Shown piece by piece: positions 1 through 10,209 of a stretch of 64,000 nucleotides of DNA. Numbering within the stretch: the first letter of the stretch is position 1; the number at the start of each line of letters is the position of its first letter. Under the pieces are notes generated by a model. It was not told the origin of the DNA and ran no database searches. It was given only the letters and a program-made list of their open reading frames with translations. Origin of the DNA: Ignavibacteriales bacterium (lineage in GTDB: Bacteria; Bacteroidota; Ignavibacteria; Ignavibacteriales; Ignavibacteriaceae). The stretch spans positions 186,001 to 250,000 of the forward strand of contig JADJNX010000001.1 in NCBI GenBank assembly GCA_016714125.1, written 5' to 3'. The translations under genes were made by a program, and so were the position numbers.

Positions 1-392
1 GAACCACCGGTTCCGGAAGCTTTAAGTAAAAGTCTTGAAGCAGTAATTGTTCTGTTTGCAACCGCAAAAACCTTGGTTGAATCGGATACAAAACCCTCTT
101 TCCTGGCAACAACCGCCAGTTCCAATCCCGCCTTCAGGTTAAATTCGAATGTATATTTCCCATTCGCGTCTGAAACTGCACTTTTGTTGATCGCGGTATC
201 GGCTGATACACCGGAGAGGGAAATTGCCGCGTTTGCAACGGGAGACCCCGTTGAAAAATCAACTACCTCACCATTAATTGTGACAACGCCAGTTTCATCT
301 CCGGTAACGGGATTGGAGGTAGAGTCACTTTTTTGACAGCCCGTGAGTAGCAATATTGGGATCAAAAATAAGAGTATATAAATCTTTTTCAT
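1..392 (-). CDS. Lipoprotein with carboxypeptidase-regulatory-like (Ig-fold) domain, partial
   Basis: The gene runs off the left window edge, so only the first 130 or so residues are visible. It starts MKKIYILLFLIPILLLTGCQ: a lipoprotein signal peptide with lipobox LLTGC, so the mature protein is probably membrane-anchored at Cys19. After a Ser/Asn-rich linker comes a fold typical of CarboxypepD_reg-like domains (GEVVDFSTGSPVANAAISL, then SDANGKYTFEF). Such domains occur on many FCB-group surface proteins. It is the last visible member of the minus-strand envelope gene run, 78 bases after the acylase gene. The partner domain beyond the edge is unknown, so no function is assigned. Confidence 0.8.
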   Translation of the reverse strand, partial: MKKIYILLFLIPILLLTGCQKSDSTSNPVTGDETGVVTINGEVVDFSTGSPVANAAISLSGVSADTAINKSAVSDANGKYTFEFNLKAGLELAVVARKEGFVSDSTKVFAVANRTITASRLLLKASGTGG

Positions 393-470
393 GGAACTTA
401 TAGAGTTTAATAAATGAAGACTTCTTAAAATACTAATTTACGATGAATTAAAAATCTTAAGTACGATAAA

Positions 471-2825
471 TCACATTTTTTTAATTAATCTGAGAACTTT
501 GTCGTTTTCTGCGGCGAAAGGAGCCAAAGATATTAATTTACCTTCAAGAAAATTAATATATGTAACTCCTGACATTTTGTCAGCAAAATTACCGGAATTC
601 CCAATATAGGAATGGTCAATAAATCCCCGTTCAGGATCAAGGTAGAACCTGTTAATGGTACCTCTTCCCGAATAATTTCTCTCCCTTGTTCGAGAAGAAA
701 ACGGATTGATTGCAGAGGTAAATTGTGTATCATAAAAACCGCTCATTCCGGCAGTCTCTAACACCAAAACATCAGATATTCCACCCATTAAATTACTTAG
801 AATATGCCTTGGGACAAAGATGTTCTCGTTCCCCCACAACCACATTATCAGGTTATCACCATATTTTTTTTCGATCGATGTGATGGCTTCAGAGAAACTT
901 TTCCGTATTATCTGGTCGCGATCTTCAATTGTGGATGTACTTCTCAAATCATAAACTTGTGCATATTTTTCGAGTGATAAGTCCTTTAGTCTTGCTAGAG
1001 GATAACCACCGGCACCAAAAAAGATTTCAAAATCTTCCTTTGTAAACTCATCACCAAATATGTTCACTGTATAAAATTTCAAAAACTCCGCCATTATAAG
1101 GGGTGCCTGAAGACCTGACAAGAATTCTCCACTCCAACCTGAAATAACTCTCAGTGACTGGATGATATTAGTATCTTTTTTTGTGATTCCCGAAAAAGCA
1201 TTTATAATTAGTGGAACCATTTTAAGGCTAAAATCGGAGGTTACATCGTTGAGAAGGAATGAAGGAATGTTTTTCCCTTCTGGTTTTTGCAGCCAAGGTC
1301 TGTCAGATACTGAAGGCATTAAACGAAAAAATCCATCACCAAACATATCACCGGATTCGGTCACTTTTACAATTTCCAAGCCCTCGTCCGTTTGTTGATA
1401 ATTATCTGCATCCTCCACAACCGCTGGTTTTACTTTTTTCTTCGTTGGTTTTTTCTTTTTTGAGACAGGTTCCGAAGTCTCTTTTTTCACTATCGTTTTA
1501 GTTGTGATTACCTTAACAGGCTCACTTTTTAACTTAAAGAGTATCTCCGTATTTGCTTCATAACTAAAATATTTAGTCGAAACACGCTCTGTCCAGAATC
1601 CCATGCCCGAGTTTAGAAAAGCTGCAGCATTAAAACCCGTGAGATAAAAACTTTCTGCATTAAACACCTTTAAGACCTCGCTGGAATCCGAATTATAAAT
1701 ATCCTCACCGGGTTCTTTTCCCGTAATCACTTCACCGGAGGCACCAATAAGAATCTCTAATAACTCGGGTTCACTTTCCTTTATTTTGATTGTGTCTTTG
1801 TGAAGCCCAATTTTCCCTTTAATTTTACCATTAATTATCAGGTTATCGCGATCATCAAATTGTGTGATTTTTTTTTGTCTTAAGTCTTTTTTTGAAGTTA
1901 GTAGAACCCAGGCTTCTTCCCCCTTCATGCCGAGGTAAAGCACAGGTATTCCCGGTACTGTAACCCCCGACCCCTTTATCCCTGCAATATCAAATGAGAC
2001 CGTGTAATATCTTCCGGGGAAAGTATACGCCCCGTTCAGAGATACAAAAGCCCCTTTTGAACCTGATACCTCCTTAAATGAAACACTATTGTCTCCTGAC
2101 AATCCGAGTTGTGCCCTTAGAGCCATCTCTTCTTTCAACAGGTATTCTCTAATTTTTGAATACTCCTTCACACGTGATGAATCAACGGGACCACCAAAAA
2201 CTGTTGCTGCCTTCTCGATCCCCATCTTTTCTTTCATAAGTCCGGTTAGATCACCCGTATTGTATTTCCCCTCATCCCTGAAATTTTCAAGAAGGGAAAG
2301 CAGAATTATATCTTTTACTTCCCAATTTCCCGGTTCTATCCCCGTCGCTGCAAACTCACTTTGAATAATCACACTTTCTGAGTTAATGCAATAATTAATT
2401 CCCTCTGTATAAGCCTGAACCAAAGGCAGGGTTTCTGCGTTAATCTCTTTCAGTTGTAAAGCAGCCTTATCAGGAAGCATTAATTGTCTCAGATATTTAT
2501 CGGTATTTACCATTTTGGGACCAAAATATTCTGAAAGCCTCCCTTTTGCAACAAGTCGGTTATACTCAAGTTCAAGCAGTCTGTCTCTTGCGTGAAGATA
2601 ACCCAAGGTAAATAACATATCTTTTGGATTTGAAGCTGTTATAAAAGGTATCCCTTCACCGCCTGTGTATATTGCTACGCTGTCGAGTAAACCGGTTACC
2701 TCAATTTCCCCCTCGTAATCGGGAACAGAGGTACCAAGAATCGATTTAAAAAAGAAATAGACTACCACTGAAAGAATAACTATCGTTATCAGGGGCGCCA
2801 CAATATATTTTACTATTTTTTCCAT
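471..2825 (-). CDS. Penicillin-acylase-family (Ntn hydrolase) protein, divergent
   Basis: 784 residues. An N-terminal membrane anchor (about residues 5-27) is followed by the alpha-chain-like half, with the family signature LGYLHARDRLLELEYNRL near residue 75. The start of the beta-chain-like half is recognisable as SGSKGAF, where Ser256 would be the autoprocessing nucleophile, followed by VTVPGIPVLYLGMKGEEAWV. Relatives use GSN after the maturation site and have a long segment with an NDPH-like motif soon after; here GSN is GSK and that segment is missing. A Lys-rich linker (SKKKKPTKKKVK, about residues 445-460) is unusual. It starts 5 bases after the Omp85 gene ends, so the two are probably co-transcribed. 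Activity is uncertain; the fold assignment is good. Confidence 0.8.
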   Translation of the reverse strand: MEKIVKYIVAPLITIVILSVVVYFFFKSILGTSVPDYEGEIEVTGLLDSVAIYTGGEGIPFITASNPKDMLFTLGYLHARDRLLELEYNRLVAKGRLSEYFGPKMVNTDKYLRQLMLPDKAALQLKEINAETLPLVQAYTEGINYCINSESVIIQSEFAATGIEPGNWEVKDIILLSLLENFRDEGKYNTGDLTGLMKEKMGIEKAATVFGGPVDSSRVKEYSKIREYLLKEEMALRAQLGLSGDNSVSFKEVSGSKGAFVSLNGAYTFPGRYYTVSFDIAGIKGSGVTVPGIPVLYLGMKGEEAWVLLTSKKDLRQKKITQFDDRDNLIINGKIKGKIGLHKDTIKIKESEPELLEILIGASGEVITGKEPGEDIYNSDSSEVLKVFNAESFYLTGFNAAAFLNSGMGFWTERVSTKYFSYEANTEILFKLKSEPVKVITTKTIVKKETSEPVSKKKKPTKKKVKPAVVEDADNYQQTDEGLEIVKVTESGDMFGDGFFRLMPSVSDRPWLQKPEGKNIPSFLLNDVTSDFSLKMVPLIINAFSGITKKDTNIIQSLRVISGWSGEFLSGLQAPLIMAEFLKFYTVNIFGDEFTKEDFEIFFGAGGYPLARLKDLSLEKYAQVYDLRSTSTIEDRDQIIRKSFSEAITSIEKKYGDNLIMWLWGNENIFVPRHILSNLMGGISDVLVLETAGMSGFYDTQFTSAINPFSSRTRERNYSGRGTINRFYLDPERGFIDHSYIGNSGNFADKMSGVTYINFLEGKLISLAPFAAENDKVLRLIKKM

Positions 2826-2829
2826 AAAC

Positions 2830-4577
2830 TCAAAATTGGTTGATTATTCCAAAATGGATTTTACCATCACTAAATCCCTCACCCGCAGCGAGGGCATAAC
2901 TTACACTTAGAAGACCTATCCCGGTTTCCAAAACTCATCCCAAAACCATACCCGTTTTTGAAAGCGCTTGTTTCAACAATTTTTCTTGATTCATCTCCAT
3001 TAATAAGATAATATCCTGAGTCAAAAAAAGCAAACAGGTATGATCGTCTTGAAATCAAATATCTGTATTCAATATTAGACCATGCCACCCTGTTACCCCT
3101 GAATTGCTCTTCCCGATACCCTCTGAGGGTCGAATTACCCCCAAGCTTAAAGTAGTCGCTCTCCTCAATAAAATCGCCCTGAATCTCTCTTTACACTTAC
3201 TCCAATGGCAAACACATTCCGGTTAAATATTTCAAGAAATAAATCAAAATCAAAATTAATCTTGTTTAAGTTTACTTGAAGCACCTGATTTGAGGTTATG
3301 AACTCAGCAGGTCCATTTATTTTTTTGTTGGAGATAGAAAAAGATGAAAAGAAATTGATTCCACTGACCGGTGACACGGGGTCATCACGGGTGTCGTATC
3401 TTAATCCCACTCCCCCTGTTAATATTGAAGAATTATAGACTGTAAAAACCGGTTTCTCAAAGAGTGTGGGGATTATTGATTGTGATGCAAAAGTTGCAGA
3501 GAAAGCAAAATTTTCGCCTGTCTGGTAGTCGGCTGTTAATTCAATAAACCGGTCAACATAAAGAGTGTCCTGTTTCCTTTGATAAAGTCGTGGTGAAATA
3601 TTTAGCGAGAGCCCAAACAGATAAGGTTCAAGATAACGAAGATCAAGTTCCTGCGAATTCCTGTCGAGTTGCTGCCATTTAAAACTGAAATTTCTCCCCG
3701 TTCCAAAAAGATTGCGCATATTTATATTCACGAGTCCTGTCAGATAGCCCGCTTCCTCATTTTGAGCAGGTGGGATGTAACCAATGATTCCATCAAAATT
3801 ATTGGTGTTGGTTTCTTTTACCGTAATTTTTAGAATCCCCTCTTTTCCTTCATTGAAGTAGAATTCAGGATCGGGAACGGGCTCAAAAAACCGCAACCTG
3901 TTTAACCGCGAAGTTAACAGCCTGTTATTTTCAGGATAATAGATGTCACCAGACTTTACTTTTATCTCTCTTAGAATTACATCGGGGGAAGTGTTTTCAT
4001 TTCCGACAATCTCAATCTTACTGATCACAGCCTTAAAATTTGGTTCAAGTGTAATATTGAGTTGAACAGAAGAGGAAGATGAATCGGATGAAATTTCCAG
4101 ACCGAGAGAATTCACCACGATCTTTGCAAAAGGATATCCTTTTTTTTCGAGGTCATCAAGGATTTCGATAAAAATCGACTGTATCTCAATCTCGTCATAA
4201 GGGTTTCCATCACTAAAGTCGAGTGACCTCATTCCCAAAACCAATGAATCAGAACCGGCAAGAAAATTCAAAGATTTTAGAATCGCTCGGGGACCGGCAG
4301 ATATGTTTACAAATAATTTTGAGGTTGTGGAATCTGTCGGGATAACAATAGAAGTAAGGTTATGGTGGAAATAACCTTTGGAATTCAGCTTGGTTGAGAG
4401 ACGGTGGTTTAAAGTGTCAAGATTAAAAAGTTGTGCTTTTACTGGAAATGTAATCCCTAAAGCCGAGGTTAACTCTTTTTGTTCCAAAGGTCGATCCCCC
4501 GAAAATTCGATTCCGGTTATCGATTGGCAAAATAGAGGTGTGTAGAAAAAAAGAAAAAAAAGCTTAAAGCATTTCAT
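2830..4577 (-). CDS. Omp85-superfamily outer-membrane protein (BamA/TamA-like), two frameshifts
   Basis: Signal peptide MKCFKLFFLFFYTPLFCQS, then about three POTRA-like repeats (residues 20-245, with EIVGNENTSPDVILREI in the last) and a C-terminal 16-strand-type barrel. After one indel near 3185-3193 the frame resumes with the hallmark LGGNSTLRGYREEQF loop motif of the family. A second indel near 2925 restores the last strand, which ends GIINQF with a terminal Phe as expected for Omp85 barrels. It is shorter than a typical five-POTRA BamA, so it may be a TamA-like or accessory Omp85. It overlaps the PfkB gene by 14 bases and ends 5 bases before the acylase start. The frame breaks look like base-calling errors. 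Confidence 0.85.
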
Positions 4578-5526
4578 TCATCAGGTTCATTTTCTTGCCT
4601 ATGGGCTCTATCAGAATCTCACTCAGAAGGTGTTCAATGTCGGAATAATCAAGCTCACAAACTGAGACACTGCCTGCATTGGCGGCTCCACAACTTGTTG
4701 CCATTCTAAGAACATCTGTCAATACCTCATCATTATACAAGCCATAAACAAGCCCTGCCACAAATGCATCACCACTCCCCGTTTCATCAATAACTTTTAC
4801 TTCAGGAGGGGTAACTTTGTGAATGAACCCAAAATGATTCATATAAACGGGAGAATCACCATCAGAAATTATTCCGATCTTAACTCCAAGTTTGTGAAAC
4901 TCCTCGAGAGCTGTGATTATATCCGCTTCGTCCTCTATTTTTTTACCAAAGTAGTCAGAGGCTTCTTTTTTGTTGATATGAAGAATCGCAGGTTGTTCTT
5001 TTATTGCAAGTTCAAGAGCTTTACCGTAAGTATCAACGACAGCGGTTTTGTCATATTTTTCAGCAATCTGAACGCCATAAGCAAAAATATCATCACAAGC
5101 GGGTGAAGGGCTGCTTCCCGAAAAAACCACATATTCACAATTTTGGATCATTTTTTCAAGTTTGAACTTAAATTCATTCACCTCTTCAGGAGTAATGACA
5201 GAATTTTCACCAAACAGATGAGTTACTCTTACCGGTTCATCCTCAATAACTGTGGTTCCACTTCTGGTTTCCGATTTAACGGTAATAGCAGTAAAATTTA
5301 TTCCTTCGGCAGTCATAGTCGCTCTTAATCTTCTGCCGTTGTCTCCACCAAGAAATGTACAAGCAAGGTTTTTTATCCCCATTTTATTCAATTGGCGACT
5401 AACATTTATTCCCTTGCCACCTGCATAATAACTCTGTTTATGAGCTCTGTTTGCCTCACCTCTCAAAACTTTTGAGAAATGTAATCTCTGCTCAATTATC
5501 GGATTAAGTGTGACTGTAAGTATCAA
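4564..5526 (-). CDS. PfkB-family sugar kinase, 1-phosphofructokinase/tagatose-6-phosphate kinase type
   Basis: 320 residues, complete. PfkB signature 1 is AGGKGINVSRQLNKMG (about residue 36) and signature 2 is DETGSGDAFVAGLVYGL (about residue 245), whose Asp in GSGD is the catalytic base. The start MILTVTLNPIIEQRLHF is typical of the LacC/FruK branch, which phosphorylates a sugar phosphate with ATP in the cytosol. The substrate (fructose-1-P, tagatose-6-P or another) cannot be told from sequence and no PTS gene is nearby. It sits between GWxTD and Omp85 genes, overlapping the latter by 14 bases, so it is translated within the envelope operon. Confidence 0.88.
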   Translation of the reverse strand: MILTVTLNPIIEQRLHFSKVLRGEANRAHKQSYYAGGKGINVSRQLNKMGIKNLACTFLGGDNGRRLRATMTAEGINFTAITVKSETRSGTTVIEDEPVRVTHLFGENSVITPEEVNEFKFKLEKMIQNCEYVVFSGSSPSPACDDIFAYGVQIAEKYDKTAVVDTYGKALELAIKEQPAILHINKKEASDYFGKKIEDEADIITALEEFHKLGVKIGIISDGDSPVYMNHFGFIHKVTPPEVKVIDETGSGDAFVAGLVYGLYNDEVLTDVLRMATSCGAANAGSVSVCELDYSDIEHLLSEILIEPIGKKMNLMNEML

Positions 5527-5535
5527 TTTTTACTC

Positions 5536-6810
5536 CTAATATCTGTAACGGTATTCTCCAAAAAATGGAGTGACTAGACGATAATCTCCAAATCCGGTCT
5601 GATCAACGAATACAAATCTGCGGTTAATGTCGTAGTAATCCCAGATTTCATAAGGTTTGCTGTCATACTCAAAAGGATGCCTCTCGACATTGTTTGGTGA
5701 CCCAAGGGTGATATAAACCATCCCCATGTCACTCCTCCAACCTTCAAGCATCTGTTTAAAGTTTTTGTTTGCAAACTCTATTCTTCTGTAATACTCATTA
5801 AAAACCTCGTTCTCAGGTGTTCCTGGAGTCGGGTCTTTCTTCTCCCAAAATTGCATGAACCGATCAAGCTTCTCAGCGAAATCTTTCCCGTCCTGAATGA
5901 AATCAATCTCATCGGGACCGGCAATATAAATCATCTGATCTGATGCTTTTTCAAGATCTTTAGCGGTTGCAGGCATCCCTGACCATCTTGAAAAGAATGA
6001 CTTTGTACTCACGACCACAGTTTTATCATCAACAAACGGAGCGCTGATTACCATCCGGTATTCGCCCATTCCTGCATCCTTAAAATCGAAAGTATAAAAA
6101 AGCTGGGTATTCCCGGTTTTAAGTTTTTCAACCTTTTTATCAGTAAACAGAGGATTGTTTTTTGTGTCAACTATAGTGTATGTAAGTTCCAGATCTCTTT
6201 CAGCAGAGGAATAAACTTCAAAAAATATCGGAATTCCACCCTTCTGAGCTGCAACATTACGGGAAAGATTAGGAACAATTTTAACAGTTCCGGTTTCAGA
6301 TGTGGTCTTACTTGAAATCAGCATTATATCACTTATTGCAAGCTCCTGATCAAAAGTACGAACGGGAACCTCGGCTTCGGCTCTGTATTCTTTCCGCGAA
6401 TCCAAATCTTCCACAAGGATTGTGAAGTAATATTTACCGGGAGCAAGTTTAAATGAGCGGGCAGACAAGTTGTAGTCAGATTTTGAATTTGTTTTGTTAA
6501 AATCCATCAATTCAATTTTTTCTGTCCACGATTTCTCAGTAATGAGTTTTAATTTATTTTCATCATTAACAGTTACAGAAACAGAGTATTCAGCTCGAAA
6601 TTTTTCGCCGGCTTTAATAAAGCTCAGTTTATCAAACGGGAGTTGAAGAAAAAAGTCAACTTTTGTACTGGAACTGTCGCCGGAATAAAAATTATAAATA
6701 TCAAAATAGAAAACAGGCTCACGGCTGTAGTCCTGTGGTTTGCCCTGATCGGGCTGGGCATTAATTCCCGCTGTCATCAACAGCATAAAAAATAAAAATA
6801 ATCTCTTCAT
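5536..6810 (-). CDS. GWxTD domain-containing secreted protein
   Basis: The ATG at 6810 is preferred over the upstream one because it begins a signal peptide (MKRLFLFFMLLMTAGINAQ) and lies one base after the rimO stop. About 424 residues. A beta-rich N-terminal half is followed by the GWxTD domain: GWRSDMGMVYITLGSPNNV, then EIWDYYDINRRFVFVDQTGF at the C-terminus. GWxTD proteins occur in Bacteroidota, Ignavibacteria and Acidobacteriota and have no established function. A periplasmic or outer-membrane location is inferred from the signal peptide and neighbours. Confidence 0.9.
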   Translation of the reverse strand: MKRLFLFFMLLMTAGINAQPDQGKPQDYSREPVFYFDIYNFYSGDSSSTKVDFFLQLPFDKLSFIKAGEKFRAEYSVSVTVNDENKLKLITEKSWTEKIELMDFNKTNSKSDYNLSARSFKLAPGKYYFTILVEDLDSRKEYRAEAEVPVRTFDQELAISDIMLISSKTTSETGTVKIVPNLSRNVAAQKGGIPIFFEVYSSAERDLELTYTIVDTKNNPLFTDKKVEKLKTGNTQLFYTFDFKDAGMGEYRMVISAPFVDDKTVVVSTKSFFSRWSGMPATAKDLEKASDQMIYIAGPDEIDFIQDGKDFAEKLDRFMQFWEKKDPTPGTPENEVFNEYYRRIEFANKNFKQMLEGWRSDMGMVYITLGSPNNVERHPFEYDSKPYEIWDYYDINRRFVFVDQTGFGDYRLVTPFFGEYRYRY

Positions 6811-6811
6811 A

Positions 6812-8104
6812 TCAGTCTCTCTCAATCTTGCCAAATAAATCATATTCGGCTGAGTCATAGATTAAAACATTTACCATATCCCCGGGCACCAGGTCATGGT
6901 CTTCTCTGTCAATAATAACTTCACAATCCACCTCAGGAGCATCCATTGTGCCTCTACCGATAAAATAATCTCCCTCTTCAGAATCAATAATCACCTTTTG
7001 GGTGGAACCAACATAAAGAGCATTATTCTTCGTTGAGATTTTTTTCTGAACTTCCATTATTCTCCGTTTCCTGCGATTTTTTTCTTTTCGGGCACAGGAT
7101 CACCGAGTATAAAACTCGAAGTGTTTTCTTCCACGGAAAATGTAAATACACCAAGACGGTCGAACTTAAAATCTTTAATAAACTGGAGTAATTCCTTAAA
7201 ATTCTCTTCCGTCTCAGCGGGATAACCCGTAATAAAAGTGGTCCGTATTGTTACGCCCGGAATTCTTTTTCTGAGTTTTCCCAGCAGCTCAAGAGTTGCT
7301 CTTTGAGTTATCCCTCTTCTCATCGATTTTGAGCACGGGATCGCTAATATGCTGAAGAGGAATATCGATATATTTTACAATCTTTGGATTATCCGCTATC
7401 TCATCTATCAGGTCTTCAGGAAAATGAGAAGGAAAAGCATACATTAACCTGACCCACTCGATTCCCTCAATCAATGAGAGTTTCCGCAATAGTTCAGCAA
7501 GATTCCTTTTCCCGTAAATATCTTTTCCGTAATCAGTTGTGTCCTGTCCAATAATGATCAGTTCCTTGACACCCTGTTTTACGAGGAATTTTGTTTCGGC
7601 GATCAAATCTTCCATCGGCTTCGATTTGTGAAGCCCCCTCATAAGTGGAATTGAGCAAAAAGAACAGGGATGATCACACCCCTCAGAAATTTTCAGGTAT
7701 GCAAAATGACTCTGACCTGTAAGGTGTCTTTCACCCAACAGTTCATATTTCAGATGCCCACCCATATCTTCTATTATCTCTTCATACTTTTCAGTACCGT
7801 AAAATTTATCCACTTCAGGAATCTCTGCCATCAGATCATCTTTGTATCTCTCGCTCAGACAGCCGGCGACAATTACATTCTCAATTACACCTTCGTTTTT
7901 AAGTTTTACTGCCTTGAGTATTTCTTCAATCGATTCCTGTTTGGCTGCTTCTATAAATCCACATGTGTTGAGGATAACTGTGTTAGCTTCTTCCGGATTA
8001 TCTGTTAATTCATACCCGTTTAACAAAAGTTGATTCATCAATCTTTCTGAGTCAACAGTGTTTTTTGAACAACCAAGGGTAATTACCCCAACTTTTTTTG
8101 CCAT
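6812..8104 (-). CDS. rimO: Ribosomal protein S12 methylthiotransferase RimO, two frameshifts
   Basis: Radical-SAM enzyme that methylthiolates the conserved Asp of ribosomal protein S12. The N-terminal UPF0004 domain has TLGCSKNTVDSE and VILNTCGF, followed by the radical-SAM cluster motif CDHPCSFC near residue 145 and a C-terminal TRAM domain (IGRGTMDAPEVDCEVII). The frame is broken twice: near 7327-7330 (A4 on the coding strand should be A3, restoring LKSMRRGITQRAT) and in the A-run at 7077-7083 (one A missing, restoring KKKNRRKRRIMEV). The three fragments join into one protein of normal length. It lies between cdsA and GWxTD. Confidence 0.93.
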
Positions 8105-8108
8105 ATTC

Positions 8109-8927
8109 CTAAAGATTTATGAAATGTTTTAAATAAATATATATGATGGGTGCAGATGCGATTACAGAATCAAACCGGTCGAAAAATCCACCGTGACCTG
8201 CCAAAATATGGGATGAATCTTTCACCCCCGCATCCCTCTTTAACAGTGATTCAACAAGATCTCCCAATGGTCCAACAATTCCAACTATGAGCCCCAAAAA
8301 TACAGCGTCAAGTGGCGAAAGGAAATCGAGAAAAAGATATCTGAAAAGAAAAAAACTGCCTATGGCTCCTGCCAGTCCAAAGTAGAAGCCTTCCCAACTC
8401 TTTTTGGGGCTTACCCGTTCCATCAATCTGTGTTTACCAAAAGTTACTCCACCAAAATATGCCGCTGTGTCACTCAACCAGATTGATACAAGATAAGAGA
8501 TGACAAACAAACCTGCTTGATCTCCATTAAAATCCCCAAATGCTCTTATCATATAGAGACTTCCTGCACAAACTCCGATGTAAAATATCCCGGTAAGTGT
8601 TGCACCAACATTAAGTATCGCTGAACCTTTGTTTTTAAACAGCTCTCTGAACATAACAACAAGAGTTACTACATAAATCGACTCGAGTGTATCGAGCCAG
8701 TTAAATTTTAAATTTACGAGGAACAAGAGGAGAAGGGCAATTCCCGAATACATCGACGAATTTGCTTCTTTTTTGAATGCCATGAGACTAAATTCGTAAT
8801 AAGAAGCGGCAGCTATCAACGCAACTACTCCCATGAACCAGTAACCGCCAAACCAGGCAGTCGCTAATACAAGGGGTCCAAGCGTGAGTGCTATTGCAAC
8901 ACGGGATGTAAGGCCGGTAAATTTCAT
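8109..8927 (-). CDS. cdsA: Phosphatidate cytidylyltransferase CdsA
   Basis: Integral-membrane enzyme making CDP-diacylglycerol from CTP and phosphatidate, the entry to phospholipid synthesis. Seven or eight hydrophobic segments are visible. The C-terminal signature is clear: ESLLKRDAGVKDSSHIL followed by HGGFFDRFDS. An earlier conserved stretch is WLSDTAAYFGG. The frame is open to 9014, but that start would overlap the upstream gene by 62 bases and add a basic tail, so the ATG at 8927 (MKFTGLTSRVAIAL) is preferred. It is followed at once by rimO. Confidence 0.93.
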   Translation of the reverse strand: MKFTGLTSRVAIALTLGPLVLATAWFGGYWFMGVVALIAAASYYEFSLMAFKKEANSSMYSGIALLLLFLVNLKFNWLDTLESIYVVTLVVMFRELFKNKGSAILNVGATLTGIFYIGVCAGSLYMIRAFGDFNGDQAGLFVISYLVSIWLSDTAAYFGGVTFGKHRLMERVSPKKSWEGFYFGLAGAIGSFFLFRYLFLDFLSPLDAVFLGLIVGIVGPLGDLVESLLKRDAGVKDSSHILAGHGGFFDRFDSVIASAPIIYIYLKHFINL

Positions 8928-8952
8928 ATAAGAGTGAGTTGTCCTATGTTGG

Positions 8953-9336
8953 TTAGTTGAATGCCTCTTCCGAGTCAGGGTCTTCTTTAATATCGGCTTT
9001 TTTGGATTCGTCATACTCTTTTAAGAACTCGAAAGCCGATTCGCTGTCCTCAACCTTTACGAATATTAGAATTGCCGACATATTCCCCAGTCCGGGGTAA
9101 GAGCTGTCTTTTTTGTTCACAATCCATGTTGTTATCCCGCCACTTTCCAGATTGGCTTTTATCATTTCTGCTTCATATAAGTCATAACAACTGTAAACGA
9201 GAAGAAATTCATCTGTGTAGAAACTTACAGAGCCATCGGGTGGATTGTCAACAACCACACCACACTCGGGACAAACGGGAGCGCCACTGTCAAATAATGC
9301 ACCACATTCGGGACACTCAAACATCTCTGTATCCAA
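8953..9336 (-). CDS. Zinc-ribbon plus DUF2007 (putative signal-transducing) protein
   Basis: 127 residues. The N-terminus has two CxxC pairs, CPECG at residues 8-12 and again at 22-26, forming a zinc ribbon. The rest (YSCYDLYEAEMIKANLESGG, then NMSAILIFVKVEDSESAFEF) matches the DUF2007 ferredoxin-like fold. The tail is acidic. The function is unknown. It sits just upstream of cdsA in the same direction, an arrangement that suggests co-expression with envelope lipid genes but nothing more. Confidence 0.8.
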   Translation of the reverse strand: MDTEMFECPECGALFDSGAPVCPECGVVVDNPPDGSVSFYTDEFLLVYSCYDLYEAEMIKANLESGGITTWIVNKKDSSYPGLGNMSAILIFVKVEDSESAFEFLKEYDESKKADIKEDPDSEEAFN

Positions 9337-9397
9337 TCCTTAATCGGTTTAAAAAATCAGGCAACTTAAACCACATTATACTACATTTTTATGAAAT

Positions 9398-10209
9398 TTA
9401 ACTACTGAGATCAGTTTTACCTTTTGAGGTAAGTTTTCCTGCCAAACCTTCATATTTAGTAAGTTCTGCATCAATTGAACCGATAACAACTTTGGTTTTT
9501 ACCTTAACAGGCATCTTTATATCGTCGTCTGTCAACCAGACATATATACTACCTTCGTTTTTGAAAAGTCCACCTTTTCTCACGAGTGGTTCGAGGATAA
9601 CACAATCAAATTTTCCGGCAGCTACACTAATTCTCTCGCGTCCTCTGAAAACAACATCAAGCTGATGAACTTTGCCTTCATAAAAGTTTTTGAGTTTTAT
9701 TATGTCGCCCTTTTTTGATTTTGAATAATCAAATGTACGGCAGATGTAAAATGCTGAAATAATGTCGTGTGTATATTTGGGGAGTGTGTAGTCACCATCA
9801 GATGTTTTCGCTTTTCCTGCTCTATGATCAAAAAAAGCAGAATAATCTTTTGTAAAACTACCTTCTTTAATGTGCTGTTCAAATCTCCAGGGGAATAAAC
9901 CCTCTACATCAAGATAAGATTCATATCTGTCACGAACTTTAAATACACCATCAAAAGAGGGAACAGAGTTTACCTGAAACAAAACATTGTAGGTATCTCT
10001 TCCGGCAACTTTTTCTTTGCAGGAATCTGCATTGTGGCAATACCTGCCGTTACAAATCCATAATTAACATTGAATGTAAGTTTTTCACCTACTTTGAAAG
10101 CTTTGTTTGTTACTTTTGGGAAATCATCGTACACATCCCCGGGGGTAAAAAAACCACCAAGTAAAAACATGGCTCCTATTAGTGTGATGCTAAAAATTAC
10201 TCGTTTCAT
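9398..10209 (-). CDS. DUF3108 periplasmic protein, one frameshift
   Basis: Signal peptide MKRVIFSITLIGAMFLLGG, then the DUF3108 pattern: FKVGEKLTFNVNYGFVTAG and, after the break, YNVLFQVNSVPSFDGVF and RDRYESYLD. The frame is lost in the T-run at 10010-10014; adding one base restores KKKVAGRDTYNVLF. The start at 10209 is chosen because a GGAA sits six bases upstream. DUF3108 proteins are exported, of unknown function, and commonly lie near LPS or cell-wall genes. Here the gene overlaps the end of the GT9 gene by about 20 bases. Confidence 0.85.

Noticed and set aside
73..336. 87-codon plus-strand frame
   Set aside because: It is the shadow of the lipoprotein gene on the other strand, which has a signal peptide and lipobox.
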